Below are positions 26,566 through 36,049 of a stretch of 64,000 nt of DNA, piece by piece. The stretch lies in contig LFJO01000006.1 of assembly GCA_001038565.1 (NCBI GenBank), forward strand, positions 322,261 through 386,260, read 5' to 3'. Numbering within the stretch: position 1 is the first letter of the stretch; each line of letters begins with the position of its first letter. This stretch comes from Alkalihalobacillus pseudalcaliphilus (GTDB lineage Bacteria > Bacillota > Bacilli > Bacillales > Bacillaceae_D). A program made the translations under genes and the position numbers. The notes below the pieces were generated by a model. The model was given only the letters and a program-made list of their open reading frames with translations. It did no database searches and was not told the DNA's origin.

Positions 26566-27687
26566 TCAAATATTGCCACGGCGTTCTTGCTCTCGTTCAA
26601 TGGATTCAAATAACGCCTTAAAGTTCCCCTCACCGAAACCTCTTGCCCCTTTTCTTTGAATGATTTCAATAAATAGGGTTGGACGATCAACAATTGGTTT
26701 CGTAAATATTTGTAAGAGATAACCTTCATCATCTCGGTCGACCAGAATATTTAGTTCACGAAGCTTTTTAACATCCTCGTCGATATCACCAACTCGAGCA
26801 ATGAGATCCTCATAATACGTATCAGGCGTTTGTAAAAACTCCACTCCGTTGTCGCGAAGGTGACGAACGGTCGTAATAATATCATTGGTTAATACAGCTA
26901 AATGTTGGACGCCTGGTCCATTATAAAAATCTAAGTACTCCTCAATTTGTGATTTACGTTTTCCTTCTGCTGGTTCATTAATCGGGAATTTTATTCTACC
27001 AGTCCCATTCATCATCACTTTTGACATTAACGCAGAGTATTCAGTTGAAATATCTTCATCATCAAAGTGCTTAAGAACATTAAATCCAAAAACTTTCTCA
27101 TAATAATTCGTCCATTCTTCCATACGCTCAACATTTCCAACGACATGATCGATTCCAACAATACCCGTTGATGCAGAAAAGTTAGGTCCGTCATAAGGCT
27201 CATAGCCAGGCAAGAAGAAACCCTTATACTCTTCACATTCCACTAACGTATGAATCGTATCCCCATAAGTACCAATAACCGCTTTTTTCACGTAACCGCT
27301 TTCATCTTTTTCTACCCAAGGTTCTGCGATTGGGATTCCTCCACGTTCAATCGCTCCAAAGTAAGCTTTATCGACATCCGTTACTTTCAAGCTGATATCT
27401 TTTACCCCTTCACCATGTTTCTTCACAAAATGAGCAACCATTGTATCTTCAGATAATGTGCCTGTAATGATGAGTCGAATAGCTCCTTGTTCTAATACAT
27501 AGGACACGGTTTCACGACTTCCTGTTTCCAAACCACGGTACCCTTTAATTTCAAATCCAAATGCCTGACAAAAATAATAGGCGGATTGCTTTGCATTACC
27601 TACAAATAGCTCTAAATGATGGAAGCTTTCAACTGGAAAGATATCCTCCGTCATTTGATCAGCAGCCGTTACCTTTTCTTTTTCCAT
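26566..27687 (-). CDS. hpd: 4-hydroxyphenylpyruvate dioxygenase
   Basis: The 373-residue product has two vicinal-oxygen-chelate domains. Family blocks include FHHLELFVGNAKQSAYYFCQ near residue 21, GIDHVVGNVE with the first iron histidine near 178, GPGVQHLAVLT with the second near 255, and LLQIFTKP then TLFIEIIQR with the iron glutamate and C-terminal gating helix ending RGFGEGNFKALFESIE. It converts 4-hydroxyphenylpyruvate plus O2 to homogentisate and CO2. AAGGAGGAATAAAAA precedes the ATG. First gene of the operon hpd - unknown - fahA - hmgA, divergent from the DUF1450-pdh pair that supplies the keto acid. Confidence 0.96.
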   Translation of the reverse strand: MEKEKVTAADQMTEDIFPVESFHHLELFVGNAKQSAYYFCQAFGFEIKGYRGLETGSRETVSYVLEQGAIRLIITGTLSEDTMVAHFVKKHGEGVKDISLKVTDVDKAYFGAIERGGIPIAEPWVEKDESGYVKKAVIGTYGDTIHTLVECEEYKGFFLPGYEPYDGPNFSASTGIVGIDHVVGNVERMEEWTNYYEKVFGFNVLKHFDDEDISTEYSALMSKVMMNGTGRIKFPINEPAEGKRKSQIEEYLDFYNGPGVQHLAVLTNDIITTVRHLRDNGVEFLQTPDTYYEDLIARVGDIDEDVKKLRELNILVDRDDEGYLLQIFTKPIVDRPTLFIEIIQRKGARGFGEGNFKALFESIEREQERRGNI

Positions 27688-27914
27688 TTTTTATTCCTCC
27701 TTCTATCATTTAACTTACTCAAAATATAATAGCTGGAAAAAATCGATGCAAACACCTCCTTTTAAGCTTCTCTCCTTTAATGGAGGAAGGTATGGCCTTC
27801 CCTTCACTCTAGGCGCTTTTCCTACCTTAATATAAAGTGAGTGCCGACAAGATTTCGACTGTCACCACCCATGTACGGTAAATCAATAATGCGTTTAAGC
27901 TTTCAAATTGATCC
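27688..27914. promoter_or_regulatory. divergent control region between hpd and the pdh unit
   Basis: The hpd message would have a leader of up to ~200 bases. It contains a GGAAGGccataCCTTCC hairpin (about 27783-27800) and two internal ribosome-site-like AGGAGG stretches, one at ~27750. No known riboswitch class was recognised. Confidence 0.4.
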
Positions 27915-27944
27915 TTGCAACACTTTCTACTCAACTACTATACT
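27915..27944 (+). promoter_or_regulatory. SigA-type promoter of the DUF1450-pdh unit
   Basis: TTGCAA (27915-27920), 18-base spacer, TATACT (27939-27944), 38 bases before the DUF1450 start. Confidence 0.6.
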
Positions 27945-27981
27945 CATTTCAAAATCACCTACTATAAAGGAGGCGTAATCA

Positions 27982-28236
27982 TTGGAAGTCAAAATTTGTC
28001 CAAACAATACAGCCTCTAAATCAACTTGGTTAAAAGACCAATTGAGTCAACATTCAGAGCTGACTATTACAAACCGTCGCTGCCTTAATTACTGCGGACA
28101 ATGTATCGTCGAAGTCTTTTGTATCATTAATCAACAAAACATCGCCAGTGACAGTAGCGAAAATCTATACCCCAAAATAAGAAATATGTTGAAAGCTACC
28201 AAGGATAACGACCGAAAAGACCAAAAAACAAGTTAA
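27982..28236 (+). CDS. DUF1450 (YuzB-like) small cysteine protein
   Basis: The 84-residue product has the DUF1450 hallmark CLNYCGQC at residues ~36-43, after an N-terminal VKICPNN strand, and a short C-terminal tail. The TTG start has AAAGGAGG 8 bases upstream. Members are small thioredoxin/ferredoxin-fold-like proteins of unknown role; the CxxxCxxC-like cysteines suggest redox or metal binding. It is 50 bp upstream of pdh, under the same promoter, so it may serve aromatic amino acid catabolism. That link is inferred from position only. Confidence 0.8.
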   Translation: MEVKICPNNTASKSTWLKDQLSQHSELTITNRRCLNYCGQCIVEVFCIINQQNIASDSSENLYPKIRNMLKATKDNDRKDQKTS

Positions 28237-28286
28237 TTGTCAAAAAAGTATGAAAGCAGAATCACGCTTTTTGAGGAGGATTTAAT

Positions 28287-29444
28287 ATGGATAAAACTTA
28301 TACATCAGAGGTACAACCAAAAGATTTAGACGTTTCCTTTGACTTATTCAAAAAAATGCAAGCACACGAACAAGTTGTTTTTTGTAACGACCCAAAAACA
28401 GGACTGAAAGCGATTATTGCCATCCATAACACGACTCTTGGACCCGCTTTAGGCGGAACAAGAATGCGAAATTACTCAACGTTTGAAGAAGCTTTGGAAG
28501 ATGTTTTACGTTTATCCGAAGGGATGACCTATAAATGTGCCGCAGCAGATGTAGACTTCGGAGGCGGTAAAGCGGTCATTATTGGTGACCCCGAAAAAGA
28601 CAAAACACCTGAGCTCTTTCGTGCCTACGGTCAATTCGTCGAATCATTAAATGGACGTTTTTACACGGGAACCGATATGGGGACAACATTAGACGATTTT
28701 GTACATTCCTATAAAGAAACAACGTGTATTGCCGGATTACCTGAAGAATATGATGGTGGCGGCGAGACTTCGATTCCTACTGCTTTCGGTGTATTATGTA
28801 GTATCAGAGCAGCCGCTCAAATGATGTGGCAAGATGAGTCATTAGTAGGTCGCCGCTTTGCCATTCAAGGCTTAGGAAAGGTTGGTTTTAAAGTGGCCGA
28901 ACATCTTTTACATGAAGGGGCAGATATTATCGTAGCTGATGTGAGTTCAGAGCGAAAATTGGAAATTCAAGCACTCGCCTTACAATTAGGGAAGTCCATT
29001 CAAATCGTTGAAAATGAGGAAATTTATAACGTAGATGCGGATATGTTTGTTCCATGTGCCATTGGTGGCATTATTAACGAACAAACGATTGAGCAGCTCC
29101 AAGTAAAAGCGATTGTAGGAGCAGCCAATAATCAACTATTACACATTGATTTGGCCACAATCTTAAAAGAAAAAGGGATCCTTTATGCTCCAGACTATGC
29201 TGTAAGCTGTGGAGGCATTATTCAAGTAACCGATGAATTATATGGACCTAACAAAAAAAGAGTAGCCGCCAAAACGAAAGAAATCTACTCCCTCCTATTA
29301 AATATCTTTTTAGAAGCGGAAAAACAAAACATAACCACCGTTGAAGCTGCAAATCAAATTTGTGTCGAACGTATCGAAGCAAGAAAAGAGCGAAATAGCT
29401 TCTTTTCACCACGCAAGCGAAGAAAATGGCAAATTAGACATTAA
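28287..29444 (+). CDS. pdh: phenylalanine dehydrogenase
   Basis: The 385-residue product is a member of the Glu/Leu/Phe/Val dehydrogenase family and reads like the known Lysinibacillus enzyme along its whole length. Examples are [52 protein letters not shown] (two catalytic lysines), [10 protein letters not shown], the NAD motif IQGLGKVG, and a C-terminal [13 protein letters not shown]. It reversibly deaminates L-phenylalanine (and in known enzymes L-tyrosine) to the keto acid with NAD+, giving the substrate for Hpd encoded divergently. GAGGAGG precedes the ATG. A terminator follows. Confidence 0.92.
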   Translation: MDKTYTSEVQPKDLDVSFDLFKKMQAHEQVVFCNDPKTGLKAIIAIHNTTLGPALGGTRMRNYSTFEEALEDVLRLSEGMTYKCAAADVDFGGGKAVIIGDPEKDKTPELFRAYGQFVESLNGRFYTGTDMGTTLDDFVHSYKETTCIAGLPEEYDGGGETSIPTAFGVLCSIRAAAQMMWQDESLVGRRFAIQGLGKVGFKVAEHLLHEGADIIVADVSSERKLEIQALALQLGKSIQIVENEEIYNVDADMFVPCAIGGIINEQTIEQLQVKAIVGAANNQLLHIDLATILKEKGILYAPDYAVSCGGIIQVTDELYGPNKKRVAAKTKEIYSLLLNIFLEAEKQNITTVEAANQICVERIEARKERNSFFSPRKRRKWQIRH

Positions 29445-29465
29445 CATTTACATCATCACGAAAAT

Positions 29466-29503
29466 AAGATGTCACCTACTTACGAGTGGAGACATCTTTT
29501 TAT
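29466..29503 (+). terminator. intrinsic terminator after pdh
   Basis: AAGATGTC / GACATCTT stem followed by TTTTATTGTT, 22 bases after the pdh stop. Confidence 0.8.
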
Positions 29504-29517
29504 TGTTAATCGGCCAT

Positions 29518-29632
29518 TTATAGCTGACGTCGATATTTTAATACGACATCTATAGGCTCCTCATTGTTTTTTTCTGACGGTATTTCAGTTTGAAACTCAA
29601 ATCCACGCCTTATAAAAAGGAATAGCTTTCAT
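29518..29632 (-). pseudogene. C-terminal fragment of a GNAT acetyltransferase gene
   Basis: On the minus strand, codons 29632-29518 read MKAIPFYKRRGFEF, the typical end of a GNAT domain (NxKAIxFYxxxGF), then ~20 polar residues and LKYRRQL-stop. A TGA lies in frame three codons upstream of the ATG, and the acetyl-CoA binding part is absent. It is a leftover of a deleted gene between pdh and the sugar-binding protein gene. Confidence 0.6.
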
Positions 29633-29662
29633 ATTACCTCAACCATTTCGAACCCCCTCCTT

Positions 29663-30757
29663 TTACTCACCTGACTCCATAAATACTTCATGCTTTTGAT
29701 GAAAACCATCAGCAATGATCGTTGCCTCCATATTGTTTCGATTAACAGCAATTGGCTCTAGTAATACAGCAGGTACTTCGATTTTTCCATTATTCACTTT
29801 CTCATCTGTTACAATTTTTGTTCCTTCTGCTAGCTGTAAAGCAAGTTCTGCTGCCTCATAAGCCAAAATGGGAATGGGTTTATAGACCGTCATGGTTTGT
29901 GTGCCTTCGATGATTCTTTGTGCAGCAGCCAAATCCGCATCTTGTCCAGCAACAGCAACTTCACCAGCTAAACCCCATTGCTCTAATGCTTGAATAACGC
30001 CACCTGCTGTTGCATCATTAGCCGCTATAACCGCATCAATCTCTCCTCCATTCGCCTCTAATGCTGCGAGCATATTCGTATAGGCGTGTTCAGGCTCCCA
30101 ATCATCCGTCCACTGGTCATACACAACAGTAATATCTCCTTTCTGAATAAAGGGTTTTAGAACGTCAAATACTCCCTTTTTAAGTAAATGGGCATTATAA
30201 TCTGTCGACGCACCTCCGATATAGACATAATTACCACTTGGAACTATCGATGTTAGTGCCTTTGCTTGAAGTTTCCCAACCTCCTCATTATCGAAGGAAA
30301 CATATAAATCGATGTCAGCATTTTTGACAAGTCGGTCATAGGAAAGAACTTTAATTCCAGACATATGAGCTTTATTCACAATCGCCGCGGTTGCCTCAGC
30401 GTTATTAGGTACTAAAACAAGGACATCCACACCTTGACTAATTAATGTCTCCGCTTGATAAACTTGAATCGTATCATCTACATTTGCTGTTGTAATTTCA
30501 ACTTCTGCCCCTAGAATCTCAATGGCTTCTTTAAATAAGTCACGATCTCGATACCAGCGCTCCTCTTCTAAAGTATCCATTGAAAATCCAATTCGAAAAG
30601 GCTCTAAATTAATCGTTTCTTCCTGTTCCTTCACTATGTCAATTTCTTTTTCCGATGACGGTAGTACGTCCACTCTCGGACTTTGACAAGCACTTAAACA
30701 AATCAGAGCAAGAACCTGTACCAGTATTCCTATGGAAAACCTTATACTTTTTACCAT
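29663..30757 (-). CDS. sugar-binding lipoprotein (periplasmic-binding-protein-1 fold)
   Basis: The 364-residue product has a lipoprotein signal peptide (lipobox LSAC, cysteine near residue 24) and a XylF/ChvE-like sugar-binding fold: RIGFSMDTLEEERWYRDR-like opening, LISQGVDVLVLVPNN, VLSYDRLVKNADIDLYVSFDN, VYIGGASTDYNAHLLKKG and AVIAANDATAGGVIQAL, AVAGQDADLAA. It lies 11 bp after the response regulator gene and has no transporter genes next to it, so it is the last cistron of the sensor operon. It may feed the ChvE-MmsAB importer upstream or present sugar to the sensor. Ligand is probably a pentose or hexose. Confidence 0.88.
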   Translation of the reverse strand: MVKSIRFSIGILVQVLALICLSACQSPRVDVLPSSEKEIDIVKEQEETINLEPFRIGFSMDTLEEERWYRDRDLFKEAIEILGAEVEITTANVDDTIQVYQAETLISQGVDVLVLVPNNAEATAAIVNKAHMSGIKVLSYDRLVKNADIDLYVSFDNEEVGKLQAKALTSIVPSGNYVYIGGASTDYNAHLLKKGVFDVLKPFIQKGDITVVYDQWTDDWEPEHAYTNMLAALEANGGEIDAVIAANDATAGGVIQALEQWGLAGEVAVAGQDADLAAAQRIIEGTQTMTVYKPIPILAYEAAELALQLAEGTKIVTDEKVNNGKIEVPAVLLEPIAVNRNNMEATIIADGFHQKHEVFMESGE

Positions 30758-30768
30758 CTCACCTCCTC

Positions 30769-32304
30769 CTACACTTTGCTCGTTATAGAGCGATTCCTAT
30801 ACTCTTTAGGGGAAATATGGCACACTTTTTTAAACACTTTGCTGAAGTAATTCGGGTCATGATAACCAACCTCAATGGCAATCTCCTTAATACTTTTATC
30901 GATATCTGCTAACATTTTTTTCGCCTTATTAATCCGGCATTCTGTCAGAAAATCGATATAGTTCATCTTTAGTTTTTCTTTAAACATCTTACTTATATAA
31001 ATGGGACTTAGGTTCACCTTCCGACCTAACGTTTCTAAAGAGATATCTTGCTCAGAATGTTCGATGATATACTGTTTGATTTTGTAAATCGTATCCGCCT
31101 CGAGTCGCTCAATATGTTTTTGATAATTGTTTTGCATCATCTCTAAAAGAATAATCGTTTCCTTCCTTAACTCCTGATAATGTTGCGTTTGATAAGAGAA
31201 ATAGGGTGTCGCATTTTCTATTCCCATATCAGCAAGTATTCTAGTACTGAGCCACATAATCTCTAAGATCCTCTGTTGCGTGTGATGGAGCGAAGTCCCT
31301 TTACCCTCATATCGATTAATCAAACTCATAATCATCTGTTTAGCTTCAGCCCATTGCCCCGTCCGTACACTCTCGGCTAATATTTCCATCGTTCTCTTTC
31401 CTTCTTGATTATCAACTTTTTCTTCGAGCGACGTAACATCCAAATAAAAACGATATTTCGCAGTGAGCTGCGGGCCACTAGATGCCATTAAAGCTTCATG
31501 ATAAGAGTCAATTAATTCGGTAAACGACGTACACTCTGTGCCTATCCCAATAAACCAATGACCATCTTTACTTTGGTTCCGCTGCTCTAAAATAGCTCTA
31601 GCTAGATTCACAGCCTGACTTCGATAAGTTTGCTGCTCATTACGGAAAATAATGATTGGGAACTGGTTCGCATGCAAAGCCCCAACAAGGCCGATCCCCC
31701 CCCCTCTTATTTGAGCTTTGACTCTTTTATATCCTGATAACTTCTGATCTGGAAGCCTTATAACAACAACAAACGTTTCTTGAATGATTTCCATTTGAAG
31801 CCACTCTAACAACATATGAATATGCATTTCTTGAACTTCGTCTGAAAGTAATTGTGTTACAATATCCGTTTCAATATGTGTCAATGCTTGCTCAAAAGCC
31901 CATTGATGCTTCTTATCTTGGTGTTTCTTTTCATAATCGAGTTCTATTCCCTTTATGACCCTCGCTATCGTTTCCGTGATTTCCTTGGCCGTGCTTGGTT
32001 TCAATAAATAATCCTTCACACCTAACTGTAAAGCTTGCTTCGCGTATTCAAACGTGTCAAAAGCCGTAACCATAATGAAAGTTGTGGATATCACTTTCTG
32101 GATAAGTCGAATAGCCTCAATACCCGTTATTCCAGGCATTTTAATGTCCATCAGTATCAGGTCAAACTGAATCTCATGGCACATTTCTACCGCTTGCTTC
32201 CCATTTTTTGCTTGATGATACTGGAACTGAGGAAATGCTCTACTTAAAATGGCTATCATAGCTTCACGTTCAATGTGTTCATCATCAACGATTAATAGCT
32301 TCAC
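30769..32304 (-). CDS. AraC-family response regulator (YesN type)
   Basis: A 511-residue product from GTG 32304, which has AAGGGGGAG 6-7 bases upstream. The receiver domain (about 1-120) has the acidic pair in LLIVDDE, phospho-acceptor LILMDIKMPG and the conserved lysine in DYLLKP. The middle region (~130-390) is a poorly conserved linker. Two AraC-type helix-turn-helix motifs close the protein (about 405-505; VNLSPIYISKMFKEKL and VGYHDPNYFSKVFKK). It overlaps the kinase gene by 20 bp. Together they should control sugar uptake, most likely the ChvE-MmsAB genes. Confidence 0.92.
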   Translation of the reverse strand: MKLLIVDDEHIEREAMIAILSRAFPQFQYHQAKNGKQAVEMCHEIQFDLILMDIKMPGITGIEAIRLIQKVISTTFIMVTAFDTFEYAKQALQLGVKDYLLKPSTAKEITETIARVIKGIELDYEKKHQDKKHQWAFEQALTHIETDIVTQLLSDEVQEMHIHMLLEWLQMEIIQETFVVVIRLPDQKLSGYKRVKAQIRGGGIGLVGALHANQFPIIIFRNEQQTYRSQAVNLARAILEQRNQSKDGHWFIGIGTECTSFTELIDSYHEALMASSGPQLTAKYRFYLDVTSLEEKVDNQEGKRTMEILAESVRTGQWAEAKQMIMSLINRYEGKGTSLHHTQQRILEIMWLSTRILADMGIENATPYFSYQTQHYQELRKETIILLEMMQNNYQKHIERLEADTIYKIKQYIIEHSEQDISLETLGRKVNLSPIYISKMFKEKLKMNYIDFLTECRINKAKKMLADIDKSIKEIAIEVGYHDPNYFSKVFKKVCHISPKEYRNRSITSKV

Positions 32305-33742
32305 ATTGTGCTCCCCCTTCACATCCTACTTTTAATCGAATGACTGTCCCTCTCCGACAATGACTTTCAATATCGATGACATCCCGATATCCATAAAACA
32401 ATCGCAACCTTTTCACTACATTCATAAAGCCAATACCAGTTGAATGACCGATAGAAGGCGTAATTTCTTCATTCATAATTTGTTTGATTGTCGATTCTGA
32501 CATACCTGGACCATTATCTTCAATTTCAATAAAAATCTCTTCAGCCGAACGAAAGACACGTAACCAAATGGTTCCACCCTCTTCATTTGGTTCAATCGCA
32601 TGAATCACAGCATTTTCAATGATTGGCTGTAAGGTTAAAACTGGAATACTTTTATTGAAACAGCTTGGATCAATCTCGGTCTCAAGACGCAAACGCTCTT
32701 TAAACCGAGTTTTTTGAATATGCATATATTGTTCAATGACACCTATTTCTTCTCTAATGGTGACAGCACGGTCAATTTGCTTAAGATTATATCGTAATAA
32801 CCCAGCAACACTTACTAACAAATCACTCGTTTCTTCTGCCCCTTCGAGATACGCTTTTTTGGACATAATATTTAATGTATTAAATAAAAAATGAGGCTGA
32901 ATTTGACTTTGTAAGCTTCTAAATTGACTTTCTTTTAGTAGAATCCGATTCTCTTGCAGTTCACTCTCTAAGGATGCTTTCTCTTTAATTTCATGAAATA
33001 AGTTATTAATATTGACCCTCATACGTTCAAATGTTTTTGCTAGAAAGGCCATTTCATCTTTCGTTTCGACTTCAATTCTCGTATCGAAAATTCCATTAGA
33101 TAAATCGTTAGCTGCTTTCGTTAACTTCTGAACCGGCTTAGTAATACTTGAGGATAGTAAGTATGAGATTAATAGAAATGCACAGGAACTGAGCAATAAA
33201 AACCAAAGCCCTAACTGAAAAAAATCTTCAGACTGCTCGATCATGCCTCGATAGATGGGTGCATAGCTATTTAATTCTTGGTCAATTAAAGCAAGCGTTT
33301 GTTCAGATAAATACGTTGAAATTCGACTCGCTTCTGAGAATTCATAAGCTGCCCCCTCCGCATCTTGATCCTCCATAAATATAAGTAAACGCTCCATCGT
33401 TTCCAAAAAGCTATCAATCATATTCACATAATTCGTTAAAGCAAATTGATTCTCCTTATTTCTTAGCGTTAAGACTTCTTCTTTTTGCTTATCTAATGAT
33501 TCCTGACTTACTTGCAGTTGCTCTAGTGAAACCGACGTTGGCATAATCATATAATTATTTGCATCAATGATAACTTGCTGACTAGCACGAGAAACTTCAT
33601 TCATACTAATATAGCGTTGCAAAATATCGTTATATTGATCCTGTGTTTTTTGATGAAATACAGAAAGTGCGATCCAAAAGACTACCATAATTACGAGAGC
33701 GATAGATGCTAACATCATTATTTTCTTTTGAATAGTGTTCAT
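32285..33742 (-). CDS. YesM-type sensor histidine kinase
   Basis: The 485-residue product has a transmembrane helix at about 9-29, an extracytoplasmic helical region (~30-170), a second helix (~178-198), a HAMP domain, and a His_kinase domain with the phosphorylation site QIQPHFLFNTLNIMSKKAY. An HATPase domain follows (IIENAVIHAIEP, DNGPGM, GIGFMNVVKRL). It overlaps the preceding sensor-binding protein gene by 4 bp (ATGA). The external region carries no ligand domain of its own, so it likely reads sugar through the anchored binding protein. Confidence 0.92.
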   Translation of the reverse strand: MNTIQKKIMMLASIALVIMVVFWIALSVFHQKTQDQYNDILQRYISMNEVSRASQQVIIDANNYMIMPTSVSLEQLQVSQESLDKQKEEVLTLRNKENQFALTNYVNMIDSFLETMERLLIFMEDQDAEGAAYEFSEASRISTYLSEQTLALIDQELNSYAPIYRGMIEQSEDFFQLGLWFLLLSSCAFLLISYLLSSSITKPVQKLTKAANDLSNGIFDTRIEVETKDEMAFLAKTFERMRVNINNLFHEIKEKASLESELQENRILLKESQFRSLQSQIQPHFLFNTLNIMSKKAYLEGAEETSDLLVSVAGLLRYNLKQIDRAVTIREEIGVIEQYMHIQKTRFKERLRLETEIDPSCFNKSIPVLTLQPIIENAVIHAIEPNEEGGTIWLRVFRSAEEIFIEIEDNGPGMSESTIKQIMNEEITPSIGHSTGIGFMNVVKRLRLFYGYRDVIDIESHCRRGTVIRLKVGCEGGAQCEAINR

Positions 33743-34728
33743 TTTTTCACTTCAGCTTTCTTTATGTTAATCCCTGTAAAATAACCTTCAATATCTAGCG
33801 GTACCGTTTCACCGTGGATCCACTCTAGCATCAATTGCACACTTTTTCTCCCCATCTTTTCCGGCTCTTGTTCAACAAGCCCATCTAACTTTCCTTGCTC
33901 AAATAAATTAAGAGTTTCTGGTCCATCATCAAAGGAGTAAAGGAAATAGGAATTAAGCTGGGAACGACGTTCAATCTCTTGAATCATTGCACCTACATAG
34001 GCTGCATTTAAAATGATAAAAGCATCTGCCGTTGGCTGATCATTCAAAACTTGTTGAGTAATCGAGATAACATCCTCCCGCTTTTCAGGTGTTTGAGCAT
34101 GCTTAATCTGAATATGTTCGTAGTTTCCCAGTACAGCTTCAATGCCTCGTAAGCGTTCCTTTTGGTAAAACTCGACTTGGCTATCGTACACAAGAATGAC
34201 ATCTCCCTTTGCTCCCATATCAGCTACAAGTTGACGGGCGATAAGTTCACCTGCTTCATATTGGTCCGAGCCGACATATGTTCTGCGCAAACTTTCTGTC
34301 ATCGGTACATCATTGGCAATCGTAATAATAGGGATGCCGTAAAATGACGCTTTAAATTTTGCCAGTTGATAAAACTCCTCAGAATCTAACCCTTGAACGA
34401 TAATGCCATCCACCTTGGAATGAATAGCAATTTCAAATTTTCTGAAGAAATCATCGTCATTATTCCCTAAACTTCCCCAGATCTCAAGTTCAACATTAGA
34501 TTGCTCCGCTTCATCTAGAGCACCCTCTCCTACTTTTTCCCAAAAGGGTGTGTCTAAATCATGGGTAATCACTACAATTCGTAGTTGTTCCCCATCCGAG
34601 GATACAGCATCTGGAAATTGCCACTTTGGAACAAAGACTCGTTCAGCCGAAACATATGTAAAATAAAATAAAGTGATAAGAATGAAGCTTAGCCCCAGCA
34701 TCGTCAGCACTTTTTTCATGTCGTCCAA
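33739..34728 (-). CDS. membrane-anchored sugar-binding sensor protein (RbsB-like)
   Basis: The 329-residue product has one N-terminal hydrophobic helix (about 6-27), with no lipobox cysteine and no clear signal-peptidase site, so it is probably anchored. A peripla-BP-4 domain follows: RIVVITHDLDTPFWEKVGEGA, VDGIIVQGLDSEEF, IPIITIANDVPM, YVGSDQYEAGELIARQL, and FIILNAAYVGAMIQEI. TTG 34728 is the listed start; the ATG three codons on (34719) is also possible, given the GAGGGG position. First gene of the operon sensor-kinase-regulator-lipoprotein, coupled to the kinase by a 4-bp overlap, which fits a sugar-sensing partner for the kinase. Confidence 0.85.
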   Translation of the reverse strand: MDDMKKVLTMLGLSFILITLFYFTYVSAERVFVPKWQFPDAVSSDGEQLRIVVITHDLDTPFWEKVGEGALDEAEQSNVELEIWGSLGNNDDDFFRKFEIAIHSKVDGIIVQGLDSEEFYQLAKFKASFYGIPIITIANDVPMTESLRRTYVGSDQYEAGELIARQLVADMGAKGDVILVYDSQVEFYQKERLRGIEAVLGNYEHIQIKHAQTPEKREDVISITQQVLNDQPTADAFIILNAAYVGAMIQEIERRSQLNSYFLYSFDDGPETLNLFEQGKLDGLVEQEPEKMGRKSVQLMLEWIHGETVPLDIEGYFTGINIKKAEVKK

Positions 34729-34803
34729 ATTCCCCTCTTTTCATAAGATAGCTACATCTTAACACCAATTTAAGTATGTACCAATAGCGACATGAGCACA
34801 TAT

Positions 34804-34833
34804 AGACCTTCACTATTAGAGCAGTGAAAGTCT
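34804..34833. terminator. hairpin between the importer and sensor genes
   Basis: AGACCTTCACT / AGTGAAAGTCT pair over 11 bp (one G-T) with an 8-base loop, 26 bases after the MmsB stop. No U-run follows on the minus strand, so it may protect the 3' end or attenuate rather than fully stop transcription. Confidence 0.4.
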
Positions 34834-34858
34834 ACGTATTTATCTTCCTAGCATTACA

Positions 34859-36037
34859 TTATGCAGATGCCTTCCTTCTTGTCATAACATCAAAGATAAC
34901 AGCTAGTGCTAATACAGCACCACGAATCATATATTGATAGGCAATTCCGACCCCAAGTAAATTCATACCACTTGTCAATGACGCCATAACAATCGCTCCA
35001 ATAATCGCCCCCGTTACTTTTCCTACACCACCGGCAGCTGAAACTCCACCTACATAGGCTGCAGCAATAGCATCAAGCTCAAATAATGTACCTGCCGTTG
35101 TTGTCGCTGCTTGTAATCGTGATGTAAAAAGAATACCAGATAAGGCTGATAACAAACCCATTGAGCCAAAAACAATCATCGTAATTTTGGCTACGTTAAT
35201 TCCACTTAGATGAGCAGCTTCTGGATTACTACCAACTGCATAAATATGACGACCGAGCACCGTTTTTGTCGTCACAAAATGATAAATAAGGACAACAAGA
35301 AACATAATAACAACGGTCCATGAGAAACCATTATAATTGGATAAAATCCAAGTAATATAACCAATGATGGAAGAAACAAATACTAACTGAATCAAAAATA
35401 TAGGTCTTGAAACCACTTCAAACTGGTACTTCATCTTATTATTTCGATTTTTGATTGCACTATAAATATAAAGTAGAATCGCTGCTACACCAATAAGTAC
35501 CGAGAGAAGATGAACACCACCCACTTCTAGCAATGATGGAATATACCCATTACCAATCGCATTAAAAGTTGGATCCGTTATAATAATTGTTCCACTTCTT
35601 TCCGTCGCCTGTAATATGGCTCCACGGTAAATTAACCAACCAGCCAAAGTCGCTACAAATGCCGGTATACCTACTTTTGCCACCAAAAAACCTGTAAATA
35701 AACCAGCGAACATTCCTAATATAAGAATAATCGGAATCACAATATAGACTGGTAAACCAACATGCATTAACAATATCGCTCCAATAGCACCCAAAAAGCC
35801 AGCTAAAAAACCAATCGACAGATCAATATGACGGATAACAATAACCAGCATGACGCCGACAGCCAAAACGGCTATATACCCAGCCGAATCTAGTAAATTA
35901 CTTATATTTCGAGAAGATAAAAAAAGTCCATCCGTTAAGACTGTAAAAGTTACGATAATGACCAATAACGCAATATACATACCATAATCACGAATATTAT
36001 CTTTTAATAATGTTTTTGCCTCACTTAAAATCTTCAC
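34859..36037 (-). CDS. mmsB: multiple-sugar ABC transporter permease (MmsB/GguB/XylH type)
   Basis: The 392-residue product has about 10-11 membrane helices in the branched-chain-type permease pattern: SSRNISNLLDSAGYIAVLAV, VIVIRHIDLSIGFLAGF, VAKVGIPAFVATLAGWLIYR, and a cytoplasmic coupling helix with GRHIYAVGSNPEAAHLSGINV. The extra length in the middle (about 190-260) is typical of GguB/XylH relative to RbsC. It works with the ATPase (12 bp upstream) and the ChvE-type binding protein to import monosaccharides. Confidence 0.92.
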   Translation of the reverse strand: MKILSEAKTLLKDNIRDYGMYIALLVIIVTFTVLTDGLFLSSRNISNLLDSAGYIAVLAVGVMLVIVIRHIDLSIGFLAGFLGAIGAILLMHVGLPVYIVIPIILILGMFAGLFTGFLVAKVGIPAFVATLAGWLIYRGAILQATERSGTIIITDPTFNAIGNGYIPSLLEVGGVHLLSVLIGVAAILLYIYSAIKNRNNKMKYQFEVVSRPIFLIQLVFVSSIIGYITWILSNYNGFSWTVVIMFLVVLIYHFVTTKTVLGRHIYAVGSNPEAAHLSGINVAKITMIVFGSMGLLSALSGILFTSRLQAATTTAGTLFELDAIAAAYVGGVSAAGGVGKVTGAIIGAIVMASLTSGMNLLGVGIAYQYMIRGAVLALAVIFDVMTRRKASA

Positions 36038-36049
36038 GTATTCGTCCCC

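Noticed and set aside
27855..27880. T-box-like GGGTGGTGACAG on the minus strand before hpd
   Set aside because: The core differs from the T-box GGTGGTACCGCG, no specifier loop or paired terminator was found, and the downstream genes are catabolic.
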